Shown: piece by piece, positions 7,626-17,289 of the stretch
Layout of the letters: each line of letters starts with the position of its first letter
Position numbering within the stretch: position 1 is the stretch's first letter
Assembly (NCBI RefSeq): GCF_001975665.1
Contig: NZ_CP019419.1
Coordinates: forward strand, 434,001 to 498,000
Length of the DNA stretch: 64,000 nucleotides
Direction: 5' to 3'
From: Polaribacter reichenbachii
GTDB lineage: Bacteria > Bacteroidota > Bacteroidia > Flavobacteriales > Flavobacteriaceae
The notes under the pieces: generated by a model
Databases searched by the model: none
What the model was told of the DNA's origin: nothing
The model's input: only the letters and a program-made list of their open reading frames with translations
Position numbers and translations under genes: made by a program

Positions 7626-10600
7626 ATGAAATTTAGTTTTAGTATAAAATCTATTTTATCATTTACTTTCTTACTATCAACTTTTGTTGCTTTTTCACAA
7701 CAATCTATTGCAGAGGCAAGTGTAATTACAGACTTTAACAATGCACTTAAACTTTATAATAATAAAGCATATGCTGCTGCTCAAAAAAACTTCGAAAAAG
7801 TACAAACAAATGCCAAAGAAAGTTCTAGTTTAAAAGCAGACGCTTCTTATTATGATGCAATGTGTGCTGTAAAATTAAACCAAACCAATGCAGATGATAA
7901 AGTTTTAACTTTTGTTGATGAAAACCCAACAAGCAATAAAAAGAACAAAGCATTTTTTAATGTAGGTAATTACTACTTTGCCAATAAAAAAGCGGCGCAC
8001 GCTTTAAAATGGTATCAAAAAGTAAATATGGATTTAATTTCTGAGGATAACAGAAAGGAATTAAATTTTAAAATGGGTTATGGTTATTTAGTTGCGAATA
8101 GATTAACTTTAGCTAAAGATCGTTTTTTACCGTTAATAAACGATGCTAAATATGGTAATGATTCTAGATATTATTATGGCTACATTGCATATAAACAAGA
8201 AGATTATGGCATTGCAGAATCTACCTTAAAAGAAATTGCTGATAACAAATCTTATAAATCAGAAATTTCTTATTATTTATTAGACATCAGTTTTAAAGCT
8301 GGGCAATTTGATCGTTGTGTAAAAGTGGGCCCAGAACTTTTAAAAACAGCCAAAAGAAAAGACATTTCTGAAATTTCTAAAATTGTAGGTGAAAGTTATT
8401 TTAATTTACAAAAATACGAAGAAGCAATACCTTATTTAAAAGCGTATAAAGGCAAAGCTCGTAAATGGAATAACACAGATTATTATCAATTAGGTTATGC
8501 GTATTTTAAACAAAATGATTTTGAAAATGCCATTAGTTATTTTAATAAAATCATTACTCAAAAAAATGAAGTATCACAAAATGCTTACTATCATTTAGCT
8601 GAATGTTACTTAAATATTGATAAGAAAAATGAAGCTTTAAATGCATTTAAAACTGCAAGCGAAATGACATTTAGCACTAAAATTCAGCAAGATGCTGCTT
8701 TAAATTATGCTAAATTGAGTTACGAAGAAGGTAATCCTTTTGAAAACGTTTCTGATGTTTTACAGAATTATCTAAAAAAGTACCCAAACTCAACTTCTTA
8801 TAACGAAATTAATGAATTGGTAGTTTCGTCATTTATACATCAACAAGATTATCAAGGTGCTTTAGATTATTTAAAAAAGAAAAAATCGCAAGAAAATTTA
8901 ATTCTAACTTCAGAAGTTTCTTTATACAGAGGTATTCAGTTGTTCAATCAAAAGAAATTACAACAATCTCTACCATATTTTGCAACTGCTAAAAGTGCAA
9001 ATGATGCAGAAATTTCTCAAAAAGCAAATTATTGGGAAGCAGAAACTTTGTATCGTTTAGAAAATTATATAGAAGCTTTAGCCAAATTTAAATCAGCAAA
9101 AAATAATTTAACATCAATAAACAAAGAAGAATTTTCTTTGATAGATTATAATATTGGTTATACATATTTTAAACTGAAAGAATACGAAAATGCAATTAAT
9201 GCTTTTAATCGTTTTTCTAAAACTAAAGTTGATGATGAAGTTTTAATTGATGACGCATTTATACGTTTAGGTGATAGTTATTTTGCCTTAAGTAACTACT
9301 CAAGTGCCATTAGCAATTACAAAACTGTGGTTGATAAAAATGGTGCTGAAGCAGATTATGCACAATATCAAATTGGTATGAGTTATGGTTTTCAAAACCA
9401 AAATGATGCAAAGATTGATGCTTTAACTAAGGTTGTAAATGAGTATAGTAATTCTACTTTAAAAGATGATGCTTTATATCAATTAGCAAATACATACACT
9501 AAAATAAAAGACAACAGAAAAGCGCACCAAGCTTACGATCGTTTGTTGGCAAAACACCCAAAAAGTGCTTTTTTACCAAGAGCTTTAGTGCGTCAAGGTT
9601 TATTGTATTACAATGAAAATCAGAATAGAAAAGCTTTAGAAAAGTTTAAATTGATGGTGAGTAAATTCCCAAATTCTTCGGATGCTTTAGAGGCTGTAAG
9701 AAATGCTAAAAACATTTATGTAGATGAAGATAATTTAGATGGATATGTTGCTTGGACTAAAACTTTACGATTTGTAAATGTTTCTGATAATGAATTAGAA
9801 AACTCAACTTTTGCAATTGCAGAACGTAAATACTTTGAGGGTAAAAATGATGGAAGTATTTTAAGTCTAAAAAAATATTTAAGAAATTTCCCAGATGGTA
9901 AAAACAGTTTAAAAGCGAATTATTACTTAGCAGATATTTTGTTTAAAGAAGGCTTATTTAATCAAGCAGCAGATAAATACAAAGTTGTTTTAGAAGCTGG
10001 CCAAAGTGAATTTAGCGAAGATGTTTTGGCTAAATTATCTCAAATATATTTACAAAAAGAAAATCTTAATGAGGCAATTCCTTTATTAGAAAGATTAGAA
10101 CTTGAGGCTTATGTTTCAGAAAATATTTTGTTTGCTCAAAGTAATTTAATGAAAGTGTATTCAAAAACAGAGTCTTATTTTTTAGCAATAGAATACGCCG
10201 AAAAAATATTGAAAAAAGACAAATTAGATGATAGTTTAGAGTTAGATGCAAAAATTATTATTGCAAGAGCATCTTTCTTAAATCTAGATTTACAAAAAGC
10301 GCAAGAATATTATAGTGTTGTAGAGCAAGAAGCAACAGGAGAATTAAAAGCAGAAACCTTGTATTACAATGCCTACTTTAAAAATTTAGAAAACGAGTTT
10401 GAAGCATCTACCAAAGTTGTGCAAGAATTAATTGCAAATTATTCTGCTTATAAATATTGGGGAGTAAAAAGTTATGTAATAATGGCTAAAAATTATTACA
10501 GCTTAAAAGATGCTTACCAAGCAACATTTATCTTAGAAAACGTAATTAAAAACTTTACGCAGTTTGAGGATATTGTAAAAGAAGCTCAAATAGAACTCGA

Positions 10601-10661
10601 TAAAATAAAAGAAAACGAAGCCAAAACCAATAATTCTATAACTCCACAAAATAAAAATTAA
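7626..10661 (+). CDS. large exported TPR protein
   Basis: This 1011-residue protein begins with a signal peptide (hydrophobic about 9-23, ending VAFSQQ). The rest is almost wholly tetratricopeptide repeats. Repeats such as YYQLGYAYFKQNDFENAISYF, YNIGYTYFKLKEYENAINAF and AYHQLANTYTKIKD-like units recur every 34-37 residues. It resembles periplasmic YbgF/CpoB or BamD-like scaffold proteins but is far longer. Its stop overlaps the start of an outer-membrane barrel gene by one base (TAATG), so the two are translationally coupled, and a role in assembling or serving that barrel is the simple inference. Specific function is not known to me. Confidence 0.85.
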   Translation: MKFSFSIKSILSFTFLLSTFVAFSQQSIAEASVITDFNNALKLYNNKAYAAAQKNFEKVQTNAKESSSLKADASYYDAMCAVKLNQTNADDKVLTFVDENPTSNKKNKAFFNVGNYYFANKKAAHALKWYQKVNMDLISEDNRKELNFKMGYGYLVANRLTLAKDRFLPLINDAKYGNDSRYYYGYIAYKQEDYGIAESTLKEIADNKSYKSEISYYLLDISFKAGQFDRCVKVGPELLKTAKRKDISEISKIVGESYFNLQKYEEAIPYLKAYKGKARKWNNTDYYQLGYAYFKQNDFENAISYFNKIITQKNEVSQNAYYHLAECYLNIDKKNEALNAFKTASEMTFSTKIQQDAALNYAKLSYEEGNPFENVSDVLQNYLKKYPNSTSYNEINELVVSSFIHQQDYQGALDYLKKKKSQENLILTSEVSLYRGIQLFNQKKLQQSLPYFATAKSANDAEISQKANYWEAETLYRLENYIEALAKFKSAKNNLTSINKEEFSLIDYNIGYTYFKLKEYENAINAFNRFSKTKVDDEVLIDDAFIRLGDSYFALSNYSSAISNYKTVVDKNGAEADYAQYQIGMSYGFQNQNDAKIDALTKVVNEYSNSTLKDDALYQLANTYTKIKDNRKAHQAYDRLLAKHPKSAFLPRALVRQGLLYYNENQNRKALEKFKLMVSKFPNSSDALEAVRNAKNIYVDEDNLDGYVAWTKTLRFVNVSDNELENSTFAIAERKYFEGKNDGSILSLKKYLRNFPDGKNSLKANYYLADILFKEGLFNQAADKYKVVLEAGQSEFSEDVLAKLSQIYLQKENLNEAIPLLERLELEAYVSENILFAQSNLMKVYSKTESYFLAIEYAEKILKKDKLDDSLELDAKIIIARASFLNLDLQKAQEYYSVVEQEATGELKAETLYYNAYFKNLENEFEASTKVVQELIANYSAYKYWGVKSYVIMAKNYYSLKDAYQATFILENVIKNFTQFEDIVKEAQIELDKIKENEAKTNNSITPQNKN

Positions 10662-12430
10662 TGAAAAAAGGCTTAATCATATTTTTAATTTTCTTTGCAT
10701 TAATAGGCACAAAAGCGCAACAAACAAAACCTGTTGTTGCAAAAGATACTGTAAAAACTGAGGTTGTAGAAGTAATAACTACTTACAATCCAGAAATTGC
10801 AGATGCTAACAAGATTCATAAAAATCCTGTTATAAAACTATCAGACAAAAGCAAAAAGAAAAAACTAACCTATAATATTTTTTCTGCTCCTGTTGCTTCC
10901 ACTTTTATTCCTAAAAGTGGTGTTGTAAAAGGGATAGATGTAGGTGTAAAAGAACGCATTTACGACAATTATATAGCTGCTGGTTTTGGTAATTTTACAT
11001 CTCCTTATTTTGAAGCGTATTTGCATAACTACACTCGTTTTGAAAGCGAAATTGGTGTTTCTTTAAAATACCAAGCTTCTTTAGCAAACATAGAAAACAC
11101 AGATTTAGACAGTGATTTTTCTAACCTTTTAGCAAGTGTTTCTTACGAACAAGAAGAACGTTATTTCGATTGGAAATTTATTTTAAACACAGAATTAAAT
11201 AATTACAATTGGTATGGTTTACAAGAAAATTCTTTTGCTCCAAGCACCATTCAAAATATAGAAGAAAACCAAGCGTATAAATTTTTTAATGCAACAGGAG
11301 AAATAGATTTCTTAGATTCTTATATTGATAAAAGTGTTTTGTCTTTGTCTTATTTTATGGACGATTATAATAGCAGTGAGTTTTTTATCAACCTAAATAC
11401 AAATTTTGACTTGCCTATCGATTTTATTAGCAGAAGTCTAAATAATTTACAATTAAAAACTTCTTTAGAATTATTAAATGGCGAGTTTAAAAGCAATTAC
11501 ACAAGTGATACAGCTTTAAAATATTCCATTTTTACAGCTAAAGTAAATCCAGAATACAATACCACTTTCAGTGGATTCTCTATAAAATTAGGGGCAAAAC
11601 TTTTTGGCTCATTTGATGCTGAAAATAATGTAAATAATGTTTTAGTTTATCCAGATGTTAAGATTCAAAAATCGATTATATCAGAAACACTGAATGCTTA
11701 TGTAGGTGTTTTTGGTGATTTTAAAACCAACACTTACAAGAAATTTACAGAAGAGAATCCTTATGTTTCACCTACTTTATTTATAACTCAAACAGCAGAA
11801 AAGTACAATGCTTTTTTAGGTTTTAATGGGGTAATTAATAACGATTTGAGTTTTAACATATCAGCAAGTTATAAAGAAGAGCAAGACAAGGCTTTGTTTA
11901 TCAGAAATAATTCAAAATCTGATGGTACCAATAACTTTATAAATGGTGTTGTTTTACAAGGTTTTGAATATGGTAATTCTTTTAATTTGGTTTATGATGA
12001 TGTTAAAACAACATCTTTTTTAGCTGAATTAGAATACGATTTAACCAAAAGAATTACACTTTCTACCAATGTTCAGTTTGATAATTATACAATGACTTCT
12101 CAGTTTGAAGCTTGGAATTTACCAACAATTCAGGCTGCTTTTATTGGTAAATACAATAACAATAAATGGTATGCAACCACAAACATTTTTTATATAGGCG
12201 ATAGAAAAGACGTTATATATGAATCAACTTCTCCATCAGCAGTTAGTGCCATACAAACTTTAGATGCTTTTGTAGATGTAAACCTTAATGGCGGTTATCA
12301 TTTTAACGATAAATTTTCGGCTTTCTTAAGATTTAACAATATTCTAAACTCAGACTATCAACGTTTTGCTAACTTTAACGTACAAGGTTTTCAAGTATTA
12401 GGAGGTGTAACTTACAAGTTCGATTTTTAA
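10661..12430 (+). CDS. outer-membrane beta-barrel protein, TonB-receptor-like, paired with TPR protein
   Basis: This is a 589-residue protein with a signal peptide (MKKGLIIFLIFFALIGTKAQ). The mature start has VEVITTYNPEIADANKIHKNPVI, the style seen at the start of flavobacterial TonB-receptor-like proteins. The body is alternating amphipathic strands rich in Asn, Tyr and Phe, ending with VLGGVTYKFDF, a good BAM-recognised last strand with terminal Phe. I do not see a complete plug domain, and 589 residues is short for a TonB-dependent transporter. It may be a plugless barrel. Coupling with the upstream TPR gene indicates a joint complex. Cargo unknown. Confidence 0.78.
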   Translation: MKKGLIIFLIFFALIGTKAQQTKPVVAKDTVKTEVVEVITTYNPEIADANKIHKNPVIKLSDKSKKKKLTYNIFSAPVASTFIPKSGVVKGIDVGVKERIYDNYIAAGFGNFTSPYFEAYLHNYTRFESEIGVSLKYQASLANIENTDLDSDFSNLLASVSYEQEERYFDWKFILNTELNNYNWYGLQENSFAPSTIQNIEENQAYKFFNATGEIDFLDSYIDKSVLSLSYFMDDYNSSEFFINLNTNFDLPIDFISRSLNNLQLKTSLELLNGEFKSNYTSDTALKYSIFTAKVNPEYNTTFSGFSIKLGAKLFGSFDAENNVNNVLVYPDVKIQKSIISETLNAYVGVFGDFKTNTYKKFTEENPYVSPTLFITQTAEKYNAFLGFNGVINNDLSFNISASYKEEQDKALFIRNNSKSDGTNNFINGVVLQGFEYGNSFNLVYDDVKTTSFLAELEYDLTKRITLSTNVQFDNYTMTSQFEAWNLPTIQAAFIGKYNNNKWYATTNIFYIGDRKDVIYESTSPSAVSAIQTLDAFVDVNLNGGYHFNDKFSAFLRFNNILNSDYQRFANFNVQGFQVLGGVTYKFDF

Positions 12431-12494
12431 TTTTACATTTATTAAAGATTAATAAGTATTCTAAAAAAGGTATAAGTTAAAATTACATTTTTCT

Positions 12495-12502
12495 TATATT
12501 TA
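12495..12502 (+). promoter_or_regulatory. candidate -7 box (TATATTTA) close to the start codon
   Basis: TATATTTA differs from TAnnTTTG only in the last base and ends 6 bases before the ATG at 12509. The transcript would begin within a base or two of the start codon. Confidence 0.4.
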
Positions 12503-12508
12503 CGCCCT

Positions 12509-13225
12509 ATGCTTTATTACATTATAATCGCTTTTCAGGCTTTTTGTATTTTTCACGTTTATAAAAGTAGAAACGAGACTTATTGGTATTTTGTTATCTT
12601 TTTTGTACCTGTAATTGGTTCTATAGTTTATCTATTTATGCACATTTTAAATGGATCTAATTTAAGAAACTTAACAGATGCTGTAGATACCGCCCTAAAT
12701 CCTACAAAAAAGATTAAAGAATTAGAAAAAAGATTAAGTTTTTCTGAAACCTATCAAAATCTAATTGATTTAGGAGATGCTCATAGAGATAATAAAGATT
12801 TTGCATTAGCAATACCTTATTATGAAAAAGCTTTAGAGGGGAATTACAAAAACAATCCTCATACATTAAATAAAGCTGTAAAATGCTATTTTGAATTAAA
12901 GGATTATAACAAAGTAAAAGCTTACGCAAATAAAATAGACTTAGACAAATCGTTTAGAAGTTCTATTTATATTTACGCTATTTCATTAGAAAAATGTGGC
13001 GATTTTGAAGAAGCAGAACATCAATTTAGAAAAATTGACAAAAGGTATTCTAATTACCCAGAAAGATTAGAACTTTCTAAATTTCTAATTAGAAGAGAGA
13101 AAAAAAACGATGCTAAAATTGTTTTAGATGAAATAATTACTGAAATAAACAACATGATAGAAGTAAATCAACGAAAATACAGATACATCTATCAAGAGTC
13201 TAGAAAATTATTAAAGGAAACTTAA
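12509..13225 (+). CDS. membrane-anchored TPR protein with PLDc_N-like N-terminus
   Basis: The first 45 residues form two hydrophobic segments with ETYWYFVIFFVPVIGSIVYLF between them. This pattern is typical of the phospholipase-D N-terminal (PLDc_N) membrane module often found alone in Bacteroidota. A cytoplasmic part with three to four TPR-like repeats follows (about 90-210, e.g. AIPYYEKALEG and YIYAISLEKCGDFEEAEHQF). There is no phospholipase domain. It lies 22 bp before an M28 peptidase gene and may be co-transcribed. The protein looks like a small inner-membrane scaffold; no function can be assigned. Confidence 0.75.
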   Translation: MLYYIIIAFQAFCIFHVYKSRNETYWYFVIFFVPVIGSIVYLFMHILNGSNLRNLTDAVDTALNPTKKIKELEKRLSFSETYQNLIDLGDAHRDNKDFALAIPYYEKALEGNYKNNPHTLNKAVKCYFELKDYNKVKAYANKIDLDKSFRSSIYIYAISLEKCGDFEEAEHQFRKIDKRYSNYPERLELSKFLIRREKKNDAKIVLDEIITEINNMIEVNQRKYRYIYQESRKLLKET

Positions 13226-13247
13226 TTCCTGCTTAAATTCACATCAC

Positions 13248-14681
13248 ATGAAAAAAATTATAATTTTATTATCCCTTTCTTTTTTAATTTTTTCTTGTAA
13301 TCAGAAAACTGATAAAAAAGAGAATCCTAAGTTACTTTCTAAAGCAGAAAAAACAGATTCTACTCATATTAAAACCATATTTAATTCTGCTTTAACAGAA
13401 GGTAAATCTTATGAATGGTTAAGAGATTTAACAACAAATATTGGTGGTAGATTATCAGGCTCTCCAGAAGCCCAAAAAGCTGTTGAATGGGGAGAAAAAT
13501 TAATGAAAGAAGTAGGTTTAGATTCTGTATGGTTGCAACCTGTAATGGTACCTCATTGGGTTCGTGGTGAAAAAGAAGTAGCCACTTACACTACAAACGG
13601 AATTCAGAAAAATGTACCAATTTGCGCTTTAGGTTTTTCTGTTGCAACTCCAAATTCTGGAGTTTTAGCAGAAGTTATTGAGGTAAAAAGTTTAGAAGAA
13701 GCCAAAGCTTTAGGCAGTAAAATGGAAGGCAAAATTGTTTTTTTTAATCGCCCTTTCGATGATACATTAATTAACACTTTTAAAGCTTATGGAGGTTGTG
13801 TAGATCAACGAGTAAGAGGTGCTGCAATTTGTGGTGAGTTTGGTGCAAAAGGTGTAATTGTACGTTCTATGACTAATTCTATTGATGATTATCCGCATAC
13901 AGGGACAATGAGTTATGGAGATTTACCAACAGAAAAACACATACCAACAGCTGCTATTAGTAGTAAAGCTGCCAATATTTTAAGTGACGATTTACAAAAA
14001 AATCCTAATTTAAAATTCTACTTTAAACAAAGTTGTAAAACGTTACCAGATGCACCTTCTTTTAATGTAGTTGGTGAAATTAAAGGTGCAGAAACACCAG
14101 AAAATATTTTTGTTGTTGGTGGTCATCTAGATTCTTGGGATTTAGGTGAAGGTGCTCATGATGATGGTACAGGTATTGTACAATCTTTAGAAGTTGCCTA
14201 TTTGTTTAAAAAGAACAACATTAAACCAAAAAACACCATTAGAATTGTATTTTTTATGAACGAAGAAAATGGTACAAGAGGTGCTAAAAAATATGCTGAA
14301 TTAGCTACTTTACATAAAGAAAATCATATTGGAGGATTAGAATCTGATGCTGGTGGACATACACCTAGAGGTTTTTCTATAGATGCGAATAGTGTAAATA
14401 CAAAGTTATTACAAAGTTGGAAAAAATTACTATCTCCTTATGGTTTACACGATTTAGACAAAGGTGGTTCTGGTGCAGATATTAGCCCATTAAAAGGCGA
14501 AAATGTAACTTTAGTAGGTTACAGACCAGATTCGCAACGTTATTTCGATTATCATCATACAAGCAGAGATACTTTTGATAAAGTTAATAAACGTGAACTA
14601 GTTTTAGGTAGTGCATCTATGGCTAGTATTGTTTATCTAATGGATAAATATTTATATTCAAATTCACCCCTAAAACCCTAA
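13248..14681 (+). CDS. M28 family metallopeptidase lipoprotein (carboxypeptidase Q-like)
   Basis: The N-terminus MKKIIILLSLSFLIFSC is a lipoprotein signal with Cys17. A PA-like insert (about 125-250) precedes the catalytic zinc core. Visible ligands are His293 in GGHLDSWD, the bridging Asp305 in GAHDDGTG, the catalytic Glu339-Glu340 pair in FMNEENG, Asp367 in ESDAGG and a distal His in DYHHTSRDTFD. The order and spacing are those of co-catalytic di-zinc M28 aminopeptidases/PGCP-like carboxypeptidases. It probably degrades peptides at the periplasmic face of a membrane. It leads a tight group with DoxX, an amidohydrolase and an FKBP isomerase (gaps of 6-9 bp). Confidence 0.92.
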   Translation: MKKIIILLSLSFLIFSCNQKTDKKENPKLLSKAEKTDSTHIKTIFNSALTEGKSYEWLRDLTTNIGGRLSGSPEAQKAVEWGEKLMKEVGLDSVWLQPVMVPHWVRGEKEVATYTTNGIQKNVPICALGFSVATPNSGVLAEVIEVKSLEEAKALGSKMEGKIVFFNRPFDDTLINTFKAYGGCVDQRVRGAAICGEFGAKGVIVRSMTNSIDDYPHTGTMSYGDLPTEKHIPTAAISSKAANILSDDLQKNPNLKFYFKQSCKTLPDAPSFNVVGEIKGAETPENIFVVGGHLDSWDLGEGAHDDGTGIVQSLEVAYLFKKNNIKPKNTIRIVFFMNEENGTRGAKKYAELATLHKENHIGGLESDAGGHTPRGFSIDANSVNTKLLQSWKKLLSPYGLHDLDKGGSGADISPLKGENVTLVGYRPDSQRYFDYHHTSRDTFDKVNKRELVLGSASMASIVYLMDKYLYSNSPLKP

Positions 14682-14687
14682 AACTTA

Positions 14688-15047
14688 TTGAAAACTATTG
14701 TTCTAATATTAAAAATATTTTATAGCATCCTTTTCTGCTTTGCAGGAATTATGCACATCATAAAACCCAACATCTTCAAGCACTTTATTCCGGAATTATT
14801 TCCTAAAAATTTAGTGAATTATATTGTTGGGTTCGTTGAGTTTATTTTAGGATTAGGACTCTACTTTACATCAACAGTAAAATATGCATCATTAGGTATT
14901 TTTATTTTACTCGTTTTATTATTACCCATTCATATTTGGGATGCAAACAAAAAAAGACCTGCCATAGGTTCAAAGAAATTAGCAATCATAAGAATTCCCC
15001 TTCAATTTCTATTGATGTATGGAATATATTTTGTGTATATTCACTAA
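14688..15047 (+). CDS. DoxX-family small membrane protein
   Basis: This 119-residue protein has four predicted membrane helices. The first contains the family pattern FCFAGIMHIIKP, the second FVEFILGLGLYF, followed by a short basic loop (WDANKKRPAIG) and a last helix. It fits the DoxX-like/YphA type, linked in other bacteria to redox or sulfur stress, but the biochemistry here is unknown. The start is a TTG at 14688, 6 bases after the M28 stop; the only codons between that stop and this TTG are AAC and TTA, so no ATG is possible. Confidence 0.78.
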   Translation: MKTIVLILKIFYSILFCFAGIMHIIKPNIFKHFIPELFPKNLVNYIVGFVEFILGLGLYFTSTVKYASLGIFILLVLLLPIHIWDANKKRPAIGSKKLAIIRIPLQFLLMYGIYFVYIH

Positions 15048-15053
15048 TTATTT

Positions 15054-16736
15054 ATGAAAAGAAGTATCCTTATTTTTATAATATCTCTCTTTTTATTTTC
15101 TTGTGGTAAAGAAAAAGTAGATCTAATTGTCTATAATTCTACCACCTATACTATTAATGACTTTTTTCAAAAAAAAGAAGCCTTCGCTGTTAAAGACGGT
15201 AAATTCGTTGCAATTGGCACAGATGAAGAAATTCTAGACAACTATATTGCATTAGATACTGTTAATGCTAATGAAAAGGCAATTATACCAGGTATAATTG
15301 ATGCTCATTGCCATTTTTATAGAATGGGCTTGCAAAAGCAAAAAGCAAATTTAGAAGGTACTAAAAGTTACGATGCTATTTTAGATACACTGGTAGCGTA
15401 TCAAAAAGAAAAAAATGCAAGTTTCATCACTGGTCGTGGTTGGGATCAAAATGATTGGGAAGTAAAAGAGTTCCCTACAAAGGAAAAATTAGATGCTTTA
15501 TTCCCATCTACACCTGTTGCAATTACAAGAATAGATGGCCATGCGTTATTAATAAATCAAGCAGCAATTAATTTGGCTGGTATAAATAAAAATACGCCTG
15601 TAACTGGAGGAGAAATCATAACCAAAAACGGAGAAATGACAGGTGTTTTGATTGATGCTGCTATGGATTTTATAAAAATACCTGAACCAACAAGACAAGA
15701 ATCTATTGATGCACTTTTAGATGCTCAAAAAATCTGTTTTTCTTACGGTTTAACTACAGTAGACGATGCTGGTTTAGATAAAAACATAATCGATTTAATT
15801 GATGATTTACAAAAGAAAAATCAATTAAAAATGCGAATTTACGCGATGGTTTCTGGTGATAAACAAACACAAATCGATTACTATATTAAACAAGGAATTT
15901 ACAAAACAGACAGATTAAATGTACGCTCTTTTAAAGTTTATGGTGATGGTGCTTTAGGCTCTAGAGGTGCTGCTTTGCGTGAACCTTATTCTGATAGAGA
16001 AAATCATTTTGGAGCATTAATTTATCCGCCAGAAAGATATAGAGAAATTGCCAAACAAATTGCTGCTTCAGAGTTTCAAATGAACACACACGCTATTGGC
16101 GATTCTGCAAATACCTGGATGTTAAAGACCTATAAAGAAGCTTTAAAAGATCAAGAAGACAGACGGTGGCGAATTGAACACGCACAAATAGTATCTAGTA
16201 AAGATTTTAGAAGTTTTAATAACATTATACCTTCTGTACAACCAACTCATGCAACATCAGATATGTATTGGGCAGAAGAAAGATTGGGTAAAGAAAGAAT
16301 GATTGGAGCTTATGCTTATAGAAATTTATTAAACCGGTATGGTAAAATAGCTTTGGGTACAGATTTTCCTGTAGAAAAAGTAAATCCATTTTTAACCTTT
16401 TATGCTGCCAGACATCGTAAAGATTTAGAAGGTTTTCCAGAAGAAGGATTCCAAATGGGTAATGCTTTAACAAGAAGTCAAACTTTAAAAGGGATGACAA
16501 TTTGGGCTGCACATGCCAATTTTGAAGAGCAAGAAAAAGGAACTATTGAAGTGGGTAAATTTGCAGATTTTGTAATACTAAATCAAGATCTCATGAGTAT
16601 TGATGGCAATGAAATACCAAAGACAAAAGCTGTTGCTACCTATTTAAACGGAGAAAATGTTTATACTTTGAAAGAAACTGAAAAAGAAACGGAAGTAAAA
16701 GCGGAAACTCTAACAGAAACAGAAAAAACAGAGTAA
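15054..16736 (+). CDS. YtcJ-like amidohydrolase lipoprotein
   Basis: The N-terminus MKRSILIFIISLFLFSC is a lipobox with Cys17. The TIM-barrel amidohydrolase (family 3) shows the metal HxH motif IDAHCHF (His85, His87), the loop FKVYGDGALGSRGAA, the His pair in MNTHAIGDSAN and RIEHAQI, and the metal Asp in ALGTDFPVE. The small beta-sandwich is formed from both ends (VYNSTTYTI..., GKFADFVILNQD). The last 20 or so residues are a Glu/Lys/Thr-rich tail that looks disordered. Members hydrolyse amide or ester bonds of unknown substrates. It lies 6 bp after doxX and 9 bp before the FKBP gene. Confidence 0.9.
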   Translation: MKRSILIFIISLFLFSCGKEKVDLIVYNSTTYTINDFFQKKEAFAVKDGKFVAIGTDEEILDNYIALDTVNANEKAIIPGIIDAHCHFYRMGLQKQKANLEGTKSYDAILDTLVAYQKEKNASFITGRGWDQNDWEVKEFPTKEKLDALFPSTPVAITRIDGHALLINQAAINLAGINKNTPVTGGEIITKNGEMTGVLIDAAMDFIKIPEPTRQESIDALLDAQKICFSYGLTTVDDAGLDKNIIDLIDDLQKKNQLKMRIYAMVSGDKQTQIDYYIKQGIYKTDRLNVRSFKVYGDGALGSRGAALREPYSDRENHFGALIYPPERYREIAKQIAASEFQMNTHAIGDSANTWMLKTYKEALKDQEDRRWRIEHAQIVSSKDFRSFNNIIPSVQPTHATSDMYWAEERLGKERMIGAYAYRNLLNRYGKIALGTDFPVEKVNPFLTFYAARHRKDLEGFPEEGFQMGNALTRSQTLKGMTIWAAHANFEEQEKGTIEVGKFADFVILNQDLMSIDGNEIPKTKAVATYLNGENVYTLKETEKETEVKAETLTETEKTE

Positions 16737-16745
16737 TATTTAATT

Positions 16746-17210
16746 ATGAAATCATATTTATCAACACTTATTATTGTATTAGCATTTAGTTCTTGTTTAA
16801 ATTCTGAAACACCCATAGAAGAACCAATTGATTATGATGCTTTAAACGAAATTGAAATTCAAGATTATATTACTGAAAACAACTTAAATCCTGAAAAAAG
16901 TGATTCTGGGTTATACTACATTCTTAAAGAAGAAGGAGTTGGTGTTTCACCAACAACTACATCAAATGTAACTGTGTATTACAAAGGCTATACTACAGAT
17001 GGTGTTGTTTTTGATGAAAGCACTGCTGATGGAACAAATTTTAATCTAAATGGATTAATTACAGGTTTTTCTGAAGGTATAACTTATTTAAAAGAAGGTG
17101 GTGAAGCTACTTTAATAATACCTTCTAAAATTGGCTACCCATATTATGTTTATTCATCTTTTGCAGGTAAAGTTGTTATATTCGATGTAAAACTTTTAAC
17201 CATTAATTAA
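16746..17210 (+). CDS. FKBP-type peptidyl-prolyl isomerase lipoprotein
   Basis: The lipoprotein signal ends AFSSC (Cys17). An acidic linker leads to one FKBP domain (about 50-154) with VTVYYKGYTTDGVVFDES, the hydrophobic GLITGFSEGITYLKEGGEATLIIPSKIGYP segment and the final FDVKLL strand. It would speed proline isomerisation in proteins folding in the periplasm or at the outer membrane. The conserved active-site Tyr and Phe/Asp (YYKG, FDES) are present, but the usual W of GxGV(I)xGW is replaced by Phe (GLITGF). It is the last gene of the M28 group and is followed by a strong terminator. Confidence 0.88.
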   Translation: MKSYLSTLIIVLAFSSCLNSETPIEEPIDYDALNEIEIQDYITENNLNPEKSDSGLYYILKEEGVGVSPTTTSNVTVYYKGYTTDGVVFDESTADGTNFNLNGLITGFSEGITYLKEGGEATLIIPSKIGYPYYVYSSFAGKVVIFDVKLLTIN

Positions 17211-17224
17211 AAAATATTTAAGTC

Positions 17225-17275
17225 AAAAAAAAAAGAGTTGATATAACAATGTATTATATCAACTCTTTTTTTTTT
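17225..17275. terminator. bidirectional terminator between convergent genes
   Basis: AAAGAGTTGATATAA (17232-17246) pairs perfectly with TTATATCAACTCTTT (17254-17268) around a 7-base loop. The stem is flanked by A-runs on the left and T-runs on the right, so it can stop transcription from both the FKBP and the Tricorn side. Confidence 0.92.
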
Positions 17276-17289
17276 ATAGTTTAGTTAAA

